Assembly (NCBI GenBank): GCA_038327195.1
Contig: JBBQKU010000007.1
Span: forward strand, 89,452-153,451
Direction: 5' to 3'
DNA from: UBA4416 sp038327195
GTDB lineage: Bacteria; Bacteroidota; Bacteroidia; B-17B0; Aurantibacillaceae
Length of the DNA: 64,000 nucleotides
Under the pieces are notes generated by a model. That model had not been told where the DNA came from. It saw only the letters and a list, made by a program, of their open reading frames with translations, and ran no database searches. Shown piece after piece: positions 24,064-33,560 of the stretch (position 1 is its first letter; every line of letters starts with the position of its first letter). A program made the position numbers and the translations under genes.

Positions 24064-24450
24064 TTGAAAAAACTTATTGCCATATTATTTTTATCTATTT
24101 ACCTAGTATCAGTTACTGAGGTGCATGAGTTTTTTAAATTGCCACAGTTGGTTGAGCATTTTATCGAACATCAAACTAAAGACCAATCAACTACCTTTAT
24201 AGATTTCTTAGTGATGCATTACTCTTCTTCAAATGATGGAGATAATGACGGTTCAAAGGATTCTCAATTACCTTTTAAATCTCATCATGATTGTGAAAAT
24301 TTAGCTAATACAGGCTTTATTACCTTTAATAATTATTGTTTAGTAATTAAATCAGTTCCTATTGAAACAAAAATAATTAATACTCATTCGATTGACTTTA
24401 TAAGTTCATCTTACCTTTCTGCTATCTGGCAACCGCCAAAGTCTTGTTAA
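24064..24450 (+). CDS. Small exported His/Cys-containing protein preceding the CusA pump
   Basis: I choose the TTG at 24064 (128 residues, starting M-K-K-L-I-A-I-L-F) because an upstream ATG at 23926 would lie before the promoter. Residues 4-17 form a signal or anchor segment. The mature part has H-E-F-F-K-L, H-F-I-E-H and, near residue 78, S-H-H-D-C-E-N, a plausible soft-metal site. No family name is known to me, but short exported proteins in this position before CusA-type genes are common in Bacteroidota. It lies 94 bp upstream of the pump gene. Confidence 0.65.
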   Translation: MKKLIAILFLSIYLVSVTEVHEFFKLPQLVEHFIEHQTKDQSTTFIDFLVMHYSSSNDGDNDGSKDSQLPFKSHHDCENLANTGFITFNNYCLVIKSVPIETKIINTHSIDFISSSYLSAIWQPPKSC

Positions 24451-24544
24451 TTATCATTTGAGTATTTTGAAATTCACTTATACATTTTGTATATCTGTTT
24501 TTCATTTATAAATTTTATCAAATATTAATTATCAAAAAAAAATT

Positions 24545-27500
24545 ATGCTAAATAAAATAATTGAATTTTCCATTAGGAATAAACTTATTGTAGGGCTTTT
24601 TATAATCGCTCTTATAGGTTATGGTACTTATGAAGTAACTAAGTTACCCATTGATGCTGTTCCTGATATTACTAATAACCAGGTTCAGGTTATTACTGTT
24701 GCTCCATCTTTTGGCGCAACTGATATTGAAAGGTTAGTTACCTTTCCGATAGAACAAGCTAATAATAACATTTCAGGACTAAAGGAAATTAGAAGTTTTT
24801 CTCGTTTTGGGTTATCATTAATAACCATTGTATTTAACGATGAAACTGATATTTATTGGGCTAGACAACAGGTTGCTGAACGTTTACAAAAAATTCAATC
24901 TCAAATTCCGCAGGGTATTGGAACTCCAGAATTAGGGCCTGTTTCAACAGGCTTAGGTGAAATATATCAATATGTGGTTAGAGCTAAAGATGGATATGAA
25001 AGTAAATATGATGAAACCTCTTTACGCACAATTCAAGATTGGCTAGTTCGCAGGCAGTTATTGGGTGTTAAAGGTGTTGCAGAGGTTAGTAGTTTTGGAG
25101 GTAAATTAAAGCAATATGAAATTTCTATTGATCCAAATAAATTACAATCACATAATGTTACAATTCATGATGTGTTCTTAGCATTAGAAAATAATAATCA
25201 AAATACTGGTGGTACTTATATAGAAAAAGGACCTTCCGTTTTATTTATTAGAAGCGAAGGTCTTATTGGTAGCATAGCCGATATTCAAAATGTTTTGATT
25301 AAGTCTACAGCTAATGGCACTCCTTTATTTATAAGAGATGTAGCCGAAGTTAAAATTGGACATGCAACTCGTTTTGGAGCGATGTGTTATAATAATAAAG
25401 GTGAAGTTTCTGGCGCTGTAGTAATGATGTTGAAAGGTGCTAACAGTAGTGATGTTATTAAAAGTGTAAAAGCTCGTGTTGCTCAAATTCAAAAAACATT
25501 GCCGGAAGGTGTTGTTATTGAGCCTTTTTTGGATAGAACAAAAATGGTAAATAATGCGATTAGCACTGTTGAACAAAATTTAATGGAAGGTGCCTTAATC
25601 GTCATATTCGTATTGGTTTTGTTTTTAGGAAATTTCAGAGCTGGTTTATTAGTTGCCTCCGTTATTCCATTAGCCATGTTATTTGCAATTATTTTAATGA
25701 ACACTTTTGGAGTGAGTGGTAATTTAATGAGTTTAGGTGCTCTTGATTTTGGTTTAATTGTAGATGGGGCCGTTATTATTGTTGAAGCAGTCATGCATCA
25801 ACTAACTCATAATAAAAAGTTTAAACACATTGATACGTTAAATCAAAATCAAATGGATGAAGAAGTGACTCATTCTGCTAGTAAAATGATGAATAGCGCT
25901 GTGTTTGGCCAAATAATAATACTTGTAGTTTATTTACCAATTTTTACATTACAAGGTATTGAAGGCAAAATGTTTAAACCAATGGCGCAAACTGTTGCAT
26001 TTGCTTTGCTAGGCGCGTTTTTACTTTCGTTGACTTACATTCCTATGATGAGTGCTATTTTCTTAAGTAAAAAAACAAAACATAAAATTAATATATCTGA
26101 CAAATTAATGTATGCTGTAGAAAGAGCTTATCAAAATGGTTTAAGTAAAGTATTACGTTATCCTAAATTAGTTATTTCAGCAGTTGTTTTTTTATTTATA
26201 TCTGCTGCCTATATTCTTACTACATTAGGTGGTGAGTTTATCCCTGCTTTAGAAGAAGGTGATTTCGCTATCGAAACGAGAGTATTAACAGGTAGTAGTA
26301 TAAAAACAACAATTGAAAATACTCAAAAAACTGCACATATTTTAAAATCACAATTTCCTGAAGTATTAAAAGTGGTTACTAAAATTGGTAGTGGTGAAAT
26401 TCCAACAGATCCAATGCCTATGGAGGCTGCTGATATGATGGTAATTTTAAAAGATAAAAAAGAATGGACTTCCGCAAAAACATTTCCTGAATTAGCAGAA
26501 AAAATGAGTGCTGCTGTAGCTGATGTCCCTGGCGTTACAACAAGTTTTCAATTTCCTGTACAAATGCGTTTTAACGAATTAATGACAGGTGCAAAACAAG
26601 ATGTGGTTTGTAAAATATTTGGTGAAAATTTAGATACCCTCGCCAAGTATGCCGAAAAATTGGGAGCAATTATTAGTCATGTAGAAGGTGCTAAAAATAT
26701 TTATGTAGAGCCCGTTACTGGTATGCCTGAAATTATTATTGATTATAATAGAGATGCTATTGCTCAATATAATTTAAATATTTCCGAAATTAACAAAGTA
26801 ATAAATTCTGCTTTTGCGGGAGTAGTTACTGGATTATTATTTGAAGGTGAAAAACGTTTTGATGTTGTAGTACGTTTAAATACTGATAAAAGAAATGAAT
26901 TGGATGATGTAAAAAATCTATTAATACCAACACCTCAGGGCACTCAAATTCCATTATACCAATTAGCTAACGTTAGCATTAAAAATGGCCCTAATCAAAT
27001 ACAACGGGAAGATGCAAAACGAAGAATAGTAGTTGGATTTAATGTTAGAGGAAGAGATGTTCAAAGTATTGTAAATGAAGTTCAGCAAAAAGTTGAATCA
27101 CAAATTAAATTTCCAGCTGGTTATTATCAAACCTATGGAGGTGCATTTGAAAATTTAAATGCTGCAAAACAACGTCTTGCTATAGCTGTTCCGGTTTCAT
27201 TAGTGATGATTTTTATCCTCTTATTTTTTGCTTTTAATTCAGTAAAACAAGGTTTATTAATATATTCTGCAATTCCATTATCTGCAATTGGCGGTATCTT
27301 TTTCTTAGCTTTAAGAGGTATGCCTTTTAGTATTAGCGCTGGTGTAGGATTTATTGCATTATTTGGAGTTGCCGTATTAAATGGAATTGTTTTGATAGCT
27401 GAATTTAATAGGTTAAAAGCAGAAGGGTTGAAAAATTTACAACGTATTGTTTTAATGGGAACGAAAGTTCGTTTGAGACCAGTTTTAATGACTGCATTTG

Positions 27501-28900
27501 TAGCTTCATTAGGTTTTTTACCTATGGCGTTAAGCGATGGAGCAGGCGCGGAAGTTCAACGCCCATTAGCAACGGTTGTAATTGGAGGTTTAATGATTGC
27601 CACATTTTTGACATTATTTGTTTTGCCTATTTTATATATACTGTTTGAAAAAAAGAGTTCTATTATTTTGAAACCAAAGACTAAAATTATATCAGTATGT
27701 ATATTATTTTTTGCTTTTAATGGAAGTTACTTAAATGCTCAAGTAAACATTAATCTTCAATCTGCTATTGATACAGCCATTAAAAATAATTTAAACGTGA
27801 AGAATGAAAAGTTAAGGTCTGAATATAAAAAGAAATTAATTAAAACATCTGCCTCAATTCCACAAGCGTCTATTGTAGGACAATATGGACAAATTAATAG
27901 TTCTTATTATGATAATAGTGTTGGTGTTTCTCAATCTTTTAATTTCCCAACTGTTTATTCAAATCAGAAAAAACTATTAACTGAAGAGTGGAAAACTTCC
28001 GTTTTAAGTAGTTCTTTAAAAGAAGTGGATACGAAAAAAATAGTGCGACAATTGTTTTATGCATTTCTTTATTTAAAGAAAAAGGAAAATTTACTTTTTA
28101 GTAACGATAGTATTTATGCTACATTTTTACAAAAAGCTAATTTGCGCTTTTCGTCGGGACAGAGTAACGTACTAGAAAAAATAACTGCTGAAACGCAACG
28201 AGGAAATATTGCAATTCAATTACAACTTCTGAAAAAGGAACTCGAAATCATTACTCTTCAATTTAGATTAGTTTTGAATACAAATACAGCCTTTGTTCCC
28301 TTTGATTCTAATATTAAGTTTAATGGTGAATTAAGTTCTGATAGTAATGCTGTATTTCAGCATCCTTATTTGAAAATTGTGGAGCAGCAAAAAAAGATGT
28401 CGCTAATAAATCAAAAATTAGAAAAATCTAAATTGATGCCCGATTTAAATATTGGTTATTATAATATGACTATGAAAGGTACAGGTTCTGATAATGTTAC
28501 TTATTCATACTCTTCTCGTTTTCAAACCATACAAGTTGGAGTAGGGATTCCTTTATTTTTTGGTTCTCAAAAAGCAAAAATTAATGCTGCTAAAATAAAT
28601 CAAACTATTGCTGAAAATTCTTTTTTACAAGAAAAAAACAATCTTCAAACTAGCTATCAATTAGCAGTAAGTCAATATTTAATGAATTTAAAAACTATTA
28701 ATTATTTTGAGACTACTGCTTTGAAGAACGCGTTTATTATTTTTGAAGCAGCAAATAAACAATTTTATAATGGAGAACTTGATTATTTGGAATGGGTTAT
28801 GTTAACCAACCAAGCCATCAGTATTCAGTCTGATTACCTTGATGCCGTTAGAAATTTAAACGAATCAAGCATACAAATTAACTATTTAATTACTAAATAA
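24545..28900 (+). CDS. cusA: CusA/CzcA-type heavy-metal RND pump fused to a TolC-type channel
   Basis: This 1451-residue fusion begins with a full heavy-metal RND permease (residues 1 to about 1040). It carries the TM4 acids D401 and D407 in L-D-F-G-L-I-V-D-G-A-V, typical of HME-RND pumps. After the last RND helix, a Lys-rich stretch and a hydrophobic segment ending L-N-A-Q (about 1047-1062) look like the retained signal peptide of an outer-membrane protein. A TolC-family domain (about 1066-1451) follows. Such fusions are known in Bacteroidota. It exports Cu+/Ag+ or divalent metals with the adaptor encoded 7 bp downstream. Confidence 0.9.
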   Translation: MLNKIIEFSIRNKLIVGLFIIALIGYGTYEVTKLPIDAVPDITNNQVQVITVAPSFGATDIERLVTFPIEQANNNISGLKEIRSFSRFGLSLITIVFNDETDIYWARQQVAERLQKIQSQIPQGIGTPELGPVSTGLGEIYQYVVRAKDGYESKYDETSLRTIQDWLVRRQLLGVKGVAEVSSFGGKLKQYEISIDPNKLQSHNVTIHDVFLALENNNQNTGGTYIEKGPSVLFIRSEGLIGSIADIQNVLIKSTANGTPLFIRDVAEVKIGHATRFGAMCYNNKGEVSGAVVMMLKGANSSDVIKSVKARVAQIQKTLPEGVVIEPFLDRTKMVNNAISTVEQNLMEGALIVIFVLVLFLGNFRAGLLVASVIPLAMLFAIILMNTFGVSGNLMSLGALDFGLIVDGAVIIVEAVMHQLTHNKKFKHIDTLNQNQMDEEVTHSASKMMNSAVFGQIIILVVYLPIFTLQGIEGKMFKPMAQTVAFALLGAFLLSLTYIPMMSAIFLSKKTKHKINISDKLMYAVERAYQNGLSKVLRYPKLVISAVVFLFISAAYILTTLGGEFIPALEEGDFAIETRVLTGSSIKTTIENTQKTAHILKSQFPEVLKVVTKIGSGEIPTDPMPMEAADMMVILKDKKEWTSAKTFPELAEKMSAAVADVPGVTTSFQFPVQMRFNELMTGAKQDVVCKIFGENLDTLAKYAEKLGAIISHVEGAKNIYVEPVTGMPEIIIDYNRDAIAQYNLNISEINKVINSAFAGVVTGLLFEGEKRFDVVVRLNTDKRNELDDVKNLLIPTPQGTQIPLYQLANVSIKNGPNQIQREDAKRRIVVGFNVRGRDVQSIVNEVQQKVESQIKFPAGYYQTYGGAFENLNAAKQRLAIAVPVSLVMIFILLFFAFNSVKQGLLIYSAIPLSAIGGIFFLALRGMPFSISAGVGFIALFGVAVLNGIVLIAEFNRLKAEGLKNLQRIVLMGTKVRLRPVLMTAFVASLGFLPMALSDGAGAEVQRPLATVVIGGLMIATFLTLFVLPILYILFEKKSSIILKPKTKIISVCILFFAFNGSYLNAQVNINLQSAIDTAIKNNLNVKNEKLRSEYKKKLIKTSASIPQASIVGQYGQINSSYYDNSVGVSQSFNFPTVYSNQKKLLTEEWKTSVLSSSLKEVDTKKIVRQLFYAFLYLKKKENLLFSNDSIYATFLQKANLRFSSGQSNVLEKITAETQRGNIAIQLQLLKKELEIITLQFRLVLNTNTAFVPFDSNIKFNGELSSDSNAVFQHPYLKIVEQQKKMSLINQKLEKSKLMPDLNIGYYNMTMKGTGSDNVTYSYSSRFQTIQVGVGIPLFFGSQKAKINAAKINQTIAENSFLQEKNNLQTSYQLAVSQYLMNLKTINYFETTALKNAFIIFEAANKQFYNGELDYLEWVMLTNQAISIQSDYLDAVRNLNESSIQINYLITK

Positions 28901-28907
28901 TAAAAAC

Positions 28908-30044
28908 ATGAAAAATATAATAATCATAATAATTTCTATTTTCTTTTTATCAGCATGTGGTGGTGATAAAACTAAGGAACAAGCAATAGATAGTCCACAA
29001 GTTGAAAATATCGTTACTCTTACAGACGCTCAATTTAAAAATGCGAAAATTGAATTGGGGAAATTAGAAAAACGAGAGGTTTCAACTGTATTAAAATTAA
29101 ATGGTAAAATTGATGTGCCACCTCAAAATATGGTTTCTGTTAGTATGCCATTGGGTGGGTTTTTAAAATCAACAAAATTATTACCAGGTATGCACATTAA
29201 AAAAGGGGAAGTAATTGCAACTATGGAAGACCAACAATACATCCAATTACAACAAGAATATTTAACTGCAAAATCTAAATTAGTTTATTGTGAAAATGAA
29301 TACAATCGTCAAAAGGAACTAAACGTAAGTAAAGCGAGCAGTGATAAGGTTTTTCAGCAAAGCGAAATGGATTATAAGACACAAAAAATAACAATGAGTG
29401 CCTTAGCTGAAAAATTAAGATTAATAAATATTAATCCAGAAACATTAACAGAATCTAATTTATCGCGTAGTGTTACTATTTTTTCAACTATCGACGGCTT
29501 TGTATCTAAGGTTAATGTCAATATTGGAAAATATGTAAATCCTTCTGATATTCTATTTGAATTAATAAATCCATCAGATATACATTTGAATTTAAAAGTG
29601 TTTGAAAAAGATTTAAGTAAATTATTTATAGGACAAAAACTTATGGCATATAATAATAATGAAACTGATAAAAAGTATCCATGTGAAATTATTTTAATTA
29701 GCCAAGATTTATCAGAAGTGAGAAGTGCAGATGTTCATTGTCATTTTGAATCATATGATAAATTATTATTACCAGGTATGTATATGAATGCTGATGTTGA
29801 TTTAAAACTCAGTAATGTTGAAACTATTAATGAGGATGCTATTATAAGCTTTGAAGGTAAAGATTATGTTTTTATTTCAAAAAGTAAGCTTCAATTTGAA
29901 ATGATAGAAGTTAAAAAAGGAAGTTCTGAAAATAATTTTACAGAAGTAAATTCTATAGATGGTAAGGATATTTTATCTGCTCAAATTGTAACAAAAGGGG
30001 CATATTCTTTATTAATGCAGTTAAAGAATAAATCAGAAGAATAA
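28908..30044 (+). CDS. CusB-type RND periplasmic adaptor lipoprotein
   Basis: The 378-residue protein has a lipobox F-L-S-A-C (Cys17) and the adaptor order: N-terminal strand region, lipoyl half (H-I-K-K-G-E-V-I-A-T near residue 98), helical hairpin (about 108-175), second lipoyl half (F-S-T-I-D-G-F-V-S-K-V), barrel and membrane-proximal domains. It connects the RND and TolC parts encoded by the fused gene upstream. A strong terminator hairpin follows 10 bp after the stop codon, closing the operon. Confidence 0.9.
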   Translation: MKNIIIIIISIFFLSACGGDKTKEQAIDSPQVENIVTLTDAQFKNAKIELGKLEKREVSTVLKLNGKIDVPPQNMVSVSMPLGGFLKSTKLLPGMHIKKGEVIATMEDQQYIQLQQEYLTAKSKLVYCENEYNRQKELNVSKASSDKVFQQSEMDYKTQKITMSALAEKLRLININPETLTESNLSRSVTIFSTIDGFVSKVNVNIGKYVNPSDILFELINPSDIHLNLKVFEKDLSKLFIGQKLMAYNNNETDKKYPCEIILISQDLSEVRSADVHCHFESYDKLLLPGMYMNADVDLKLSNVETINEDAIISFEGKDYVFISKSKLQFEMIEVKKGSSENNFTEVNSIDGKDILSAQIVTKGAYSLLMQLKNKSEE

Positions 30045-30054
30045 ATGATAAAAT

Positions 30055-30093
30055 AAAAGAAGGTGATTTAATTCAATTAAATCACCTTCTTTT
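30055..30093. terminator. Bidirectional intrinsic terminator
   Basis: Nineteen bases (30055-30073) are perfectly repeated in inverted form at 30075-30093, with A and T tracts on the two sides. It lies between the converging adaptor gene (ends 30044) and the small lipoprotein gene (ends 30108) and can serve both. Confidence 0.92.
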
Positions 30094-30107
30094 ATTTAAA
30101 TAAACTC

Positions 30108-30425
30108 TTAATTATTTGGCGCACCAGCATCTATCCAACAAACAATATTATTTTTTTGGTCTTCAGTTAATGAACTGTTTTTTGGCATACTGCCATTTAC
30201 AATTGAGTTTCTTATAGAAGTAGCTGATGTTTTGAGTGCTGAATAATTTACATAGGTATTATGACAACTTACGCAATTACTTTGTATTAGAGGAGCAACA
30301 TCATTTAAATAAGATTTGGTTCCAGAACAACTTGGTGTATAGTTTTTCGTGGCATTCTTTTTTTTACAATTTGATACTATTAATATGCTAAGACAAGCGA
30401 TTGAGATTATTATTAATTTTTTCAT
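30108..30425 (-). CDS. Small lipoprotein with one CxxCH heme-type motif
   Basis: This 105-residue protein has a lipobox I-V-S-N-C (Cys20), and a short domain with S-N-C-V-S-C-H-N-T-Y, the covalent heme c attachment signature. A Met in N-G-S-M-P, about 26 residues later, is a candidate axial ligand. The layout matches minimal cytochrome c-like (planctomycete cytochrome C / DUF-type) domains attached to the membrane. An electron-transfer role is likely; the partner is not in this window. It is a single-gene unit facing the metal-efflux terminator. Confidence 0.75.
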   Translation of the reverse strand: MKKLIIISIACLSILIVSNCKKKNATKNYTPSCSGTKSYLNDVAPLIQSNCVSCHNTYVNYSALKTSATSIRNSIVNGSMPKNSSLTEDQKNNIVCWIDAGAPNN

Positions 30426-30534
30426 AGTAAATAATCTAATTATTAATTTATAACAGATAATTATACAAAGTTATAATCTTAAATGGCATATAATTTAAAT
30501 TTTTGTTAAAGTATTTTTTAATTGAAATGAAAAA

Positions 30535-31584
30535 TTACAGCTTTATAGCCCATCGTAATTTTGCGGATTTTGCTCTAGGATTAGTAAAACATTCCTCTTT
30601 TGATGCTCTGATAGGGTCAGGAGCAACTTCTTTATAAATACCTGCACGAAATAAGTGTTGAAATGATTTTTTAACACGACGATCTTCACCCGAATGAAAA
30701 GAAAGTATGGCAACACGGCCACCAGGTGCTAGCGCATAAGGAAGTTTTTCAAGAAATAAATCCAGTACGCCAAATTCATTATTAACTTCTATTCTTAGTG
30801 CCTGAAAACATCGTTGACATGATTTTTTTATATCATCCTTATTTAATTTTTCAGGTAACAGTTCAAGCGATTCTGTAATTATATTTTTTAATTGTGTAGT
30901 TGTTAATATTAATGTGCCTTTTGAAATACTTGATATTATTGATTTGGCAATAGTTTCGTAATAGGGTTCATCGGCATTTTCAATAAATAGCTCTTCTAAT
31001 TTATTTTGTGAAATAGTTTTTAATAAGGTAGCCGCAGATTTTCCGCTTGTAGGGTTAAGTCTTAAGTCGAGTGGCCCTTCAACTTTAAAAGTAAATCCTC
31101 TTTCTGGATTATCAATTTGCATGGATGAAACGCCTAAATCTGCCAAAACAAAATCAAGCGGGCCAGCTTCTTCAGCAATTCTATCTATGCCTGCAAAATT
31201 CATTTTTTTTACTATTAAAACTTCTGGTCCATAGCCTAATGAATTCAGTCGTTCTTTTGTTCTTGGTAACTCAAAAGGATCCACATCCGTTGCGTATAAA
31301 ATACCACCTGGTAATAAACATTTTAAAATTTCTAAACTATGTCCACCATAACCTAGTGTTGCATCTAATCCTTTTTGACCTGGTTTAATTTGTAGGATGT
31401 CCATAATTTCGTTTACACAAATAGAACGGTGCATTCCGGCTGGTGTTCTGCCTTGTTCTATAACTTTTGCAATATCTGCAGCATAAAGCTCAGGTTGTTG
31501 CTCTTTATATTTCTCCTTAAATGATTTTGGATGCGTACCATTATAACGTTCTCGCCTATTATGTGTTGGCTTTCCTTCTTCCAT
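30535..31584 (-). CDS. rsmH: RsmH-family 16S rRNA m4C1402 methyltransferase, extended paralogue type
   Basis: The 349-residue protein has the RsmH core: SAM motif D-A-T-L-G-Y-G-G-H-S near residue 77, acidic strand end D-V-D-P, catalytic-region L-A-D-L-G-V-S-S-M-Q-I-D, and the C-terminal I-L-S-F-H-S-G-E-D-R. It differs from housekeeping RsmH by a 45-residue N-terminal extension (R-R-E-R-Y-N-G-T-H-P), by A-G-M-H-R instead of the H-x-P-V-L start, and by standing outside any cell-division cluster. It probably belongs to a second RsmH-like subfamily whose substrate is unproven; the canonical copy should lie elsewhere in the genome. Confidence 0.85.
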   Translation of the reverse strand: MEEGKPTHNRRERYNGTHPKSFKEKYKEQQPELYAADIAKVIEQGRTPAGMHRSICVNEIMDILQIKPGQKGLDATLGYGGHSLEILKCLLPGGILYATDVDPFELPRTKERLNSLGYGPEVLIVKKMNFAGIDRIAEEAGPLDFVLADLGVSSMQIDNPERGFTFKVEGPLDLRLNPTSGKSAATLLKTISQNKLEELFIENADEPYYETIAKSIISSISKGTLILTTTQLKNIITESLELLPEKLNKDDIKKSCQRCFQALRIEVNNEFGVLDLFLEKLPYALAPGGRVAILSFHSGEDRRVKKSFQHLFRAGIYKEVAPDPIRASKEECFTNPRAKSAKLRWAIKL

Positions 31585-31835
31585 ACTTATAAAAATTAAA
31601 GCAAATTGATTTTAGTGAATTTTTAAAAATCAATTAGTATTAGGAAATCGTGTCCGTTTTATTTTAATTAACGGATTGGCGCTTTATTTCGGTTGGTTGA
31701 TTAACTTTTTAAACTGAAACAATTGTTTAAAGATACTATGTTTGATAGTATTTACAAGTATTAACACAAATTTTTCAATGAGAGATTTTGTTAACAAAGC
31801 AATTGATCAATGAAAACTTGTAATAAAAATTAAAT

Positions 31836-32243
31836 TTATTGATTAATTTTTTGAAACATTTTATTGCTTCGTACACTACCAGATTTCAACCAGGCTTGTA
31901 TCATTTTTAATAAATATTCTAGTTCAAATGGTTTAACAATATAATCATCAGCACCAAGTTTTAAAGCTTCTTCTCTATCCACTTTTTCAGAATTTGATGT
32001 GCTAAATATAAATGGAATTTCCCGTGTTTTTGATTTTCCTAAAAGTATATGTAATACTTCATAGCCATCCATCTCTGGCATTAAAACATCGCAAATAATT
32101 AAATCTGGAATACATTCGTCAGCAATTTTAATTCCCATTTTTCCGTTATTTGCTTTCAGTATCTTATAATTCTCAAGTTCTAAATACTCAGTTAAATTAT
32201 CGAGTATTTCATTATTGTCTTCAATTAATAAGATAGTTTTCAT
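31836..32243 (-). CDS. Stand-alone response regulator receiver protein
   Basis: This 135-residue CheY-like protein has the acidic pair in L-I-E-D-N, the phosphoacceptor Asp in I-I-C-D-V-L-M-P-E-M-D-G (about residue 53), Ser/Thr in F-S-T-S-N, and Lys in V-K-P-F-E. There is no output domain, only a short basic tail. The cognate kinase is not adjacent. It is a single-gene unit, 218 bp from the divergent VIT1 gene. Confidence 0.9.
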   Translation of the reverse strand: MKTILLIEDNNEILDNLTEYLELENYKILKANNGKMGIKIADECIPDLIICDVLMPEMDGYEVLHILLGKSKTREIPFIFSTSNSEKVDREEALKLGADDYIVKPFELEYLLKMIQAWLKSGSVRSNKMFQKINQ

Positions 32244-32432
32244 TTTTTGAAATTATTTACTTCAAAGTTGATGCTTTAGGTATTAAAACTATTGCATTAT
32301 AAATTAATTATGTTATACAATTCGCATATTTTGAAAGCGTATTAATTATGCTATTATTTTGCTTATTGATGGTTAATAATTCTATTTTAAAGCCTTTTTT
32401 ATTACTTAATTTAACAATCAAATAATAAATGC

Positions 32433-32440
32433 TATTTTTG
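32433..32440 (+). promoter_or_regulatory. -7 promoter element of the VIT1 gene
   Basis: TATTTTTG is an exact TAnnTTTG match ending 21 bp before the ATG at 32462. No TTG is present at the 19-bp spacing. Confidence 0.45.
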
Positions 32441-32461
32441 AATTTAGAATAAAACGAAAAT

Positions 32462-33154
32462 ATGATGCAACACGATGAAACCCATTTAAAAAGTTCTGAA
32501 TTTATTACTGATATCGTAATAGGTATGAGTGATGGATTAACTGTTCCTTTTGCATTAGCAGCAGGTTTGAGTGGAGCCGTGCATGATAATGGAATTATTA
32601 TTACAGCAGGTATCGCTGAAATTGTAGCAGGCAGTATCGCTATGGGACTTGGTGGTTATTTAGCTGGTAAAACAGAACAAGAGCATTACGACAGCGAACT
32701 AAAAAAAGAGTATGATGAAGTAGAACGAATTCCTGAAAAAGAAATTCATGAGGTTAAAGAAGTTTTTGCTGAATACGGCTTAAGCGATGAGCATCAAGAA
32801 CTTATTGCACGCTCTCTTTCTAAGGATAAAGATAAATGGGTTGATTTTATGATGAAGTTTGAGTTAGGTTTGGAAAAACCACACCCAAATAGGGCCAAAC
32901 ACAGCGCTTTAACAATAGGTATTTCATATATGATAGGTGGTTTAATTCCATTAACTGGTTACTTATTTTCGTCAACCCCACAAGATGGTTTAATTATTTC
33001 AGCGATTATCACCATTTTTTGCTTATTTACATTTGGATACTTTAAAAGTCAAGTAACTGGTCAGCCAAAAATTAAGGGTGCATTAAAAGTAACGTTGATT
33101 GGTATTATAGCAGCAGCCTCAGCATTTATTATTGCTAAATTAATTTCAGATTAA
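32462..33154 (+). CDS. VIT1/CCC1-family iron or manganese transporter
   Basis: The 230-residue protein has five transmembrane segments: I-V-I-G-M-S-D-G-L-T-V-P-F near the start, a long cytoplasmic helical part (about residues 75-150) with the Glu-rich metal-binding region E-x-x-E, and three C-terminal helices. VIT1 relatives move Fe2+ or Mn2+ out of the cytoplasm in exchange for protons. The ATG pair at 32462 and 32465 gives two possible starts. A small STAS-like gene follows 11 bp later and may be co-transcribed. Confidence 0.9.
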   Translation: MMQHDETHLKSSEFITDIVIGMSDGLTVPFALAAGLSGAVHDNGIIITAGIAEIVAGSIAMGLGGYLAGKTEQEHYDSELKKEYDEVERIPEKEIHEVKEVFAEYGLSDEHQELIARSLSKDKDKWVDFMMKFELGLEKPHPNRAKHSALTIGISYMIGGLIPLTGYLFSSTPQDGLIISAIITIFCLFTFGYFKSQVTGQPKIKGALKVTLIGIIAAASAFIIAKLISD

Positions 33155-33165
33155 AATAGAATACA

Positions 33166-33558
33166 TTGGCCACTTCAAATCCAACCGAAACTCGAATTGC
33201 TTCAGTCTTTAAAGATGAAAATGGTTTTCTAATCATTACCATGAAAGATTGTGGTATTGTTGACGAATTTGATGTATTAGATTTACACATTGTGCTTCGT
33301 TATAAAACTGAAAGAAAGCCTGCAATTAAATTATTAGATGCACGTGCAAATTGGAATATGGACAAAAAAGCAAAAATTCGAGCTAGAATGGAAGATACGA
33401 TGAATACAACCATAGCGAGAGCGATTGTTGTGTCAAGTAATACGAAATTGTTATTGGTGAAATTTTTACAAAGTTTTAAAAAGCAAAATTACCCCCAAGA
33501 GATTTTTACTAATAAAGAAAAAGCTTATGAATGGCTGATAACTTTTAAAACTGAATAA
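33166..33558 (+). CDS. Small STAS/SEC14-like protein
   Basis: This 130-residue protein appears to start at TTG (33166-33168); a start at the next in-frame ATG (33241) would remove the first two strands. The alternating strand-helix pattern (I-A-S-V-F, G-F-L-I-I-T-M, I-K-L-L-D-A-R, A-I-V-V-S-S) resembles the STAS/SpoIIAA-like fold of a Bacteroidota-specific group. No phosphorylatable Ser at the anti-sigma antagonist position is evident. Function unknown. The stop codon is followed almost at once by the attC-like site at 33561. Confidence 0.7.
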   Translation: MATSNPTETRIASVFKDENGFLIITMKDCGIVDEFDVLDLHIVLRYKTERKPAIKLLDARANWNMDKKAKIRARMEDTMNTTIARAIVVSSNTKLLLVKFLQSFKKQNYPQEIFTNKEKAYEWLITFKTE

Positions 33559-33560
33559 TT

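Noticed and set aside
24545..28900. The long CusA-TolC frame as an assembly or frameshift artefact
   Set aside because: The frame is continuous, both halves are complete, and such fusions are known in Bacteroidota.
31605..31675. Two short inverted repeats upstream of the RsmH-like gene (ATTGATTTT/AAAATCAAT and TCCGTT/AACGGA)
   Set aside because: AT-rich arms with long loops, unrelated to each other and to other sites in the window; within chance expectation for this base composition.
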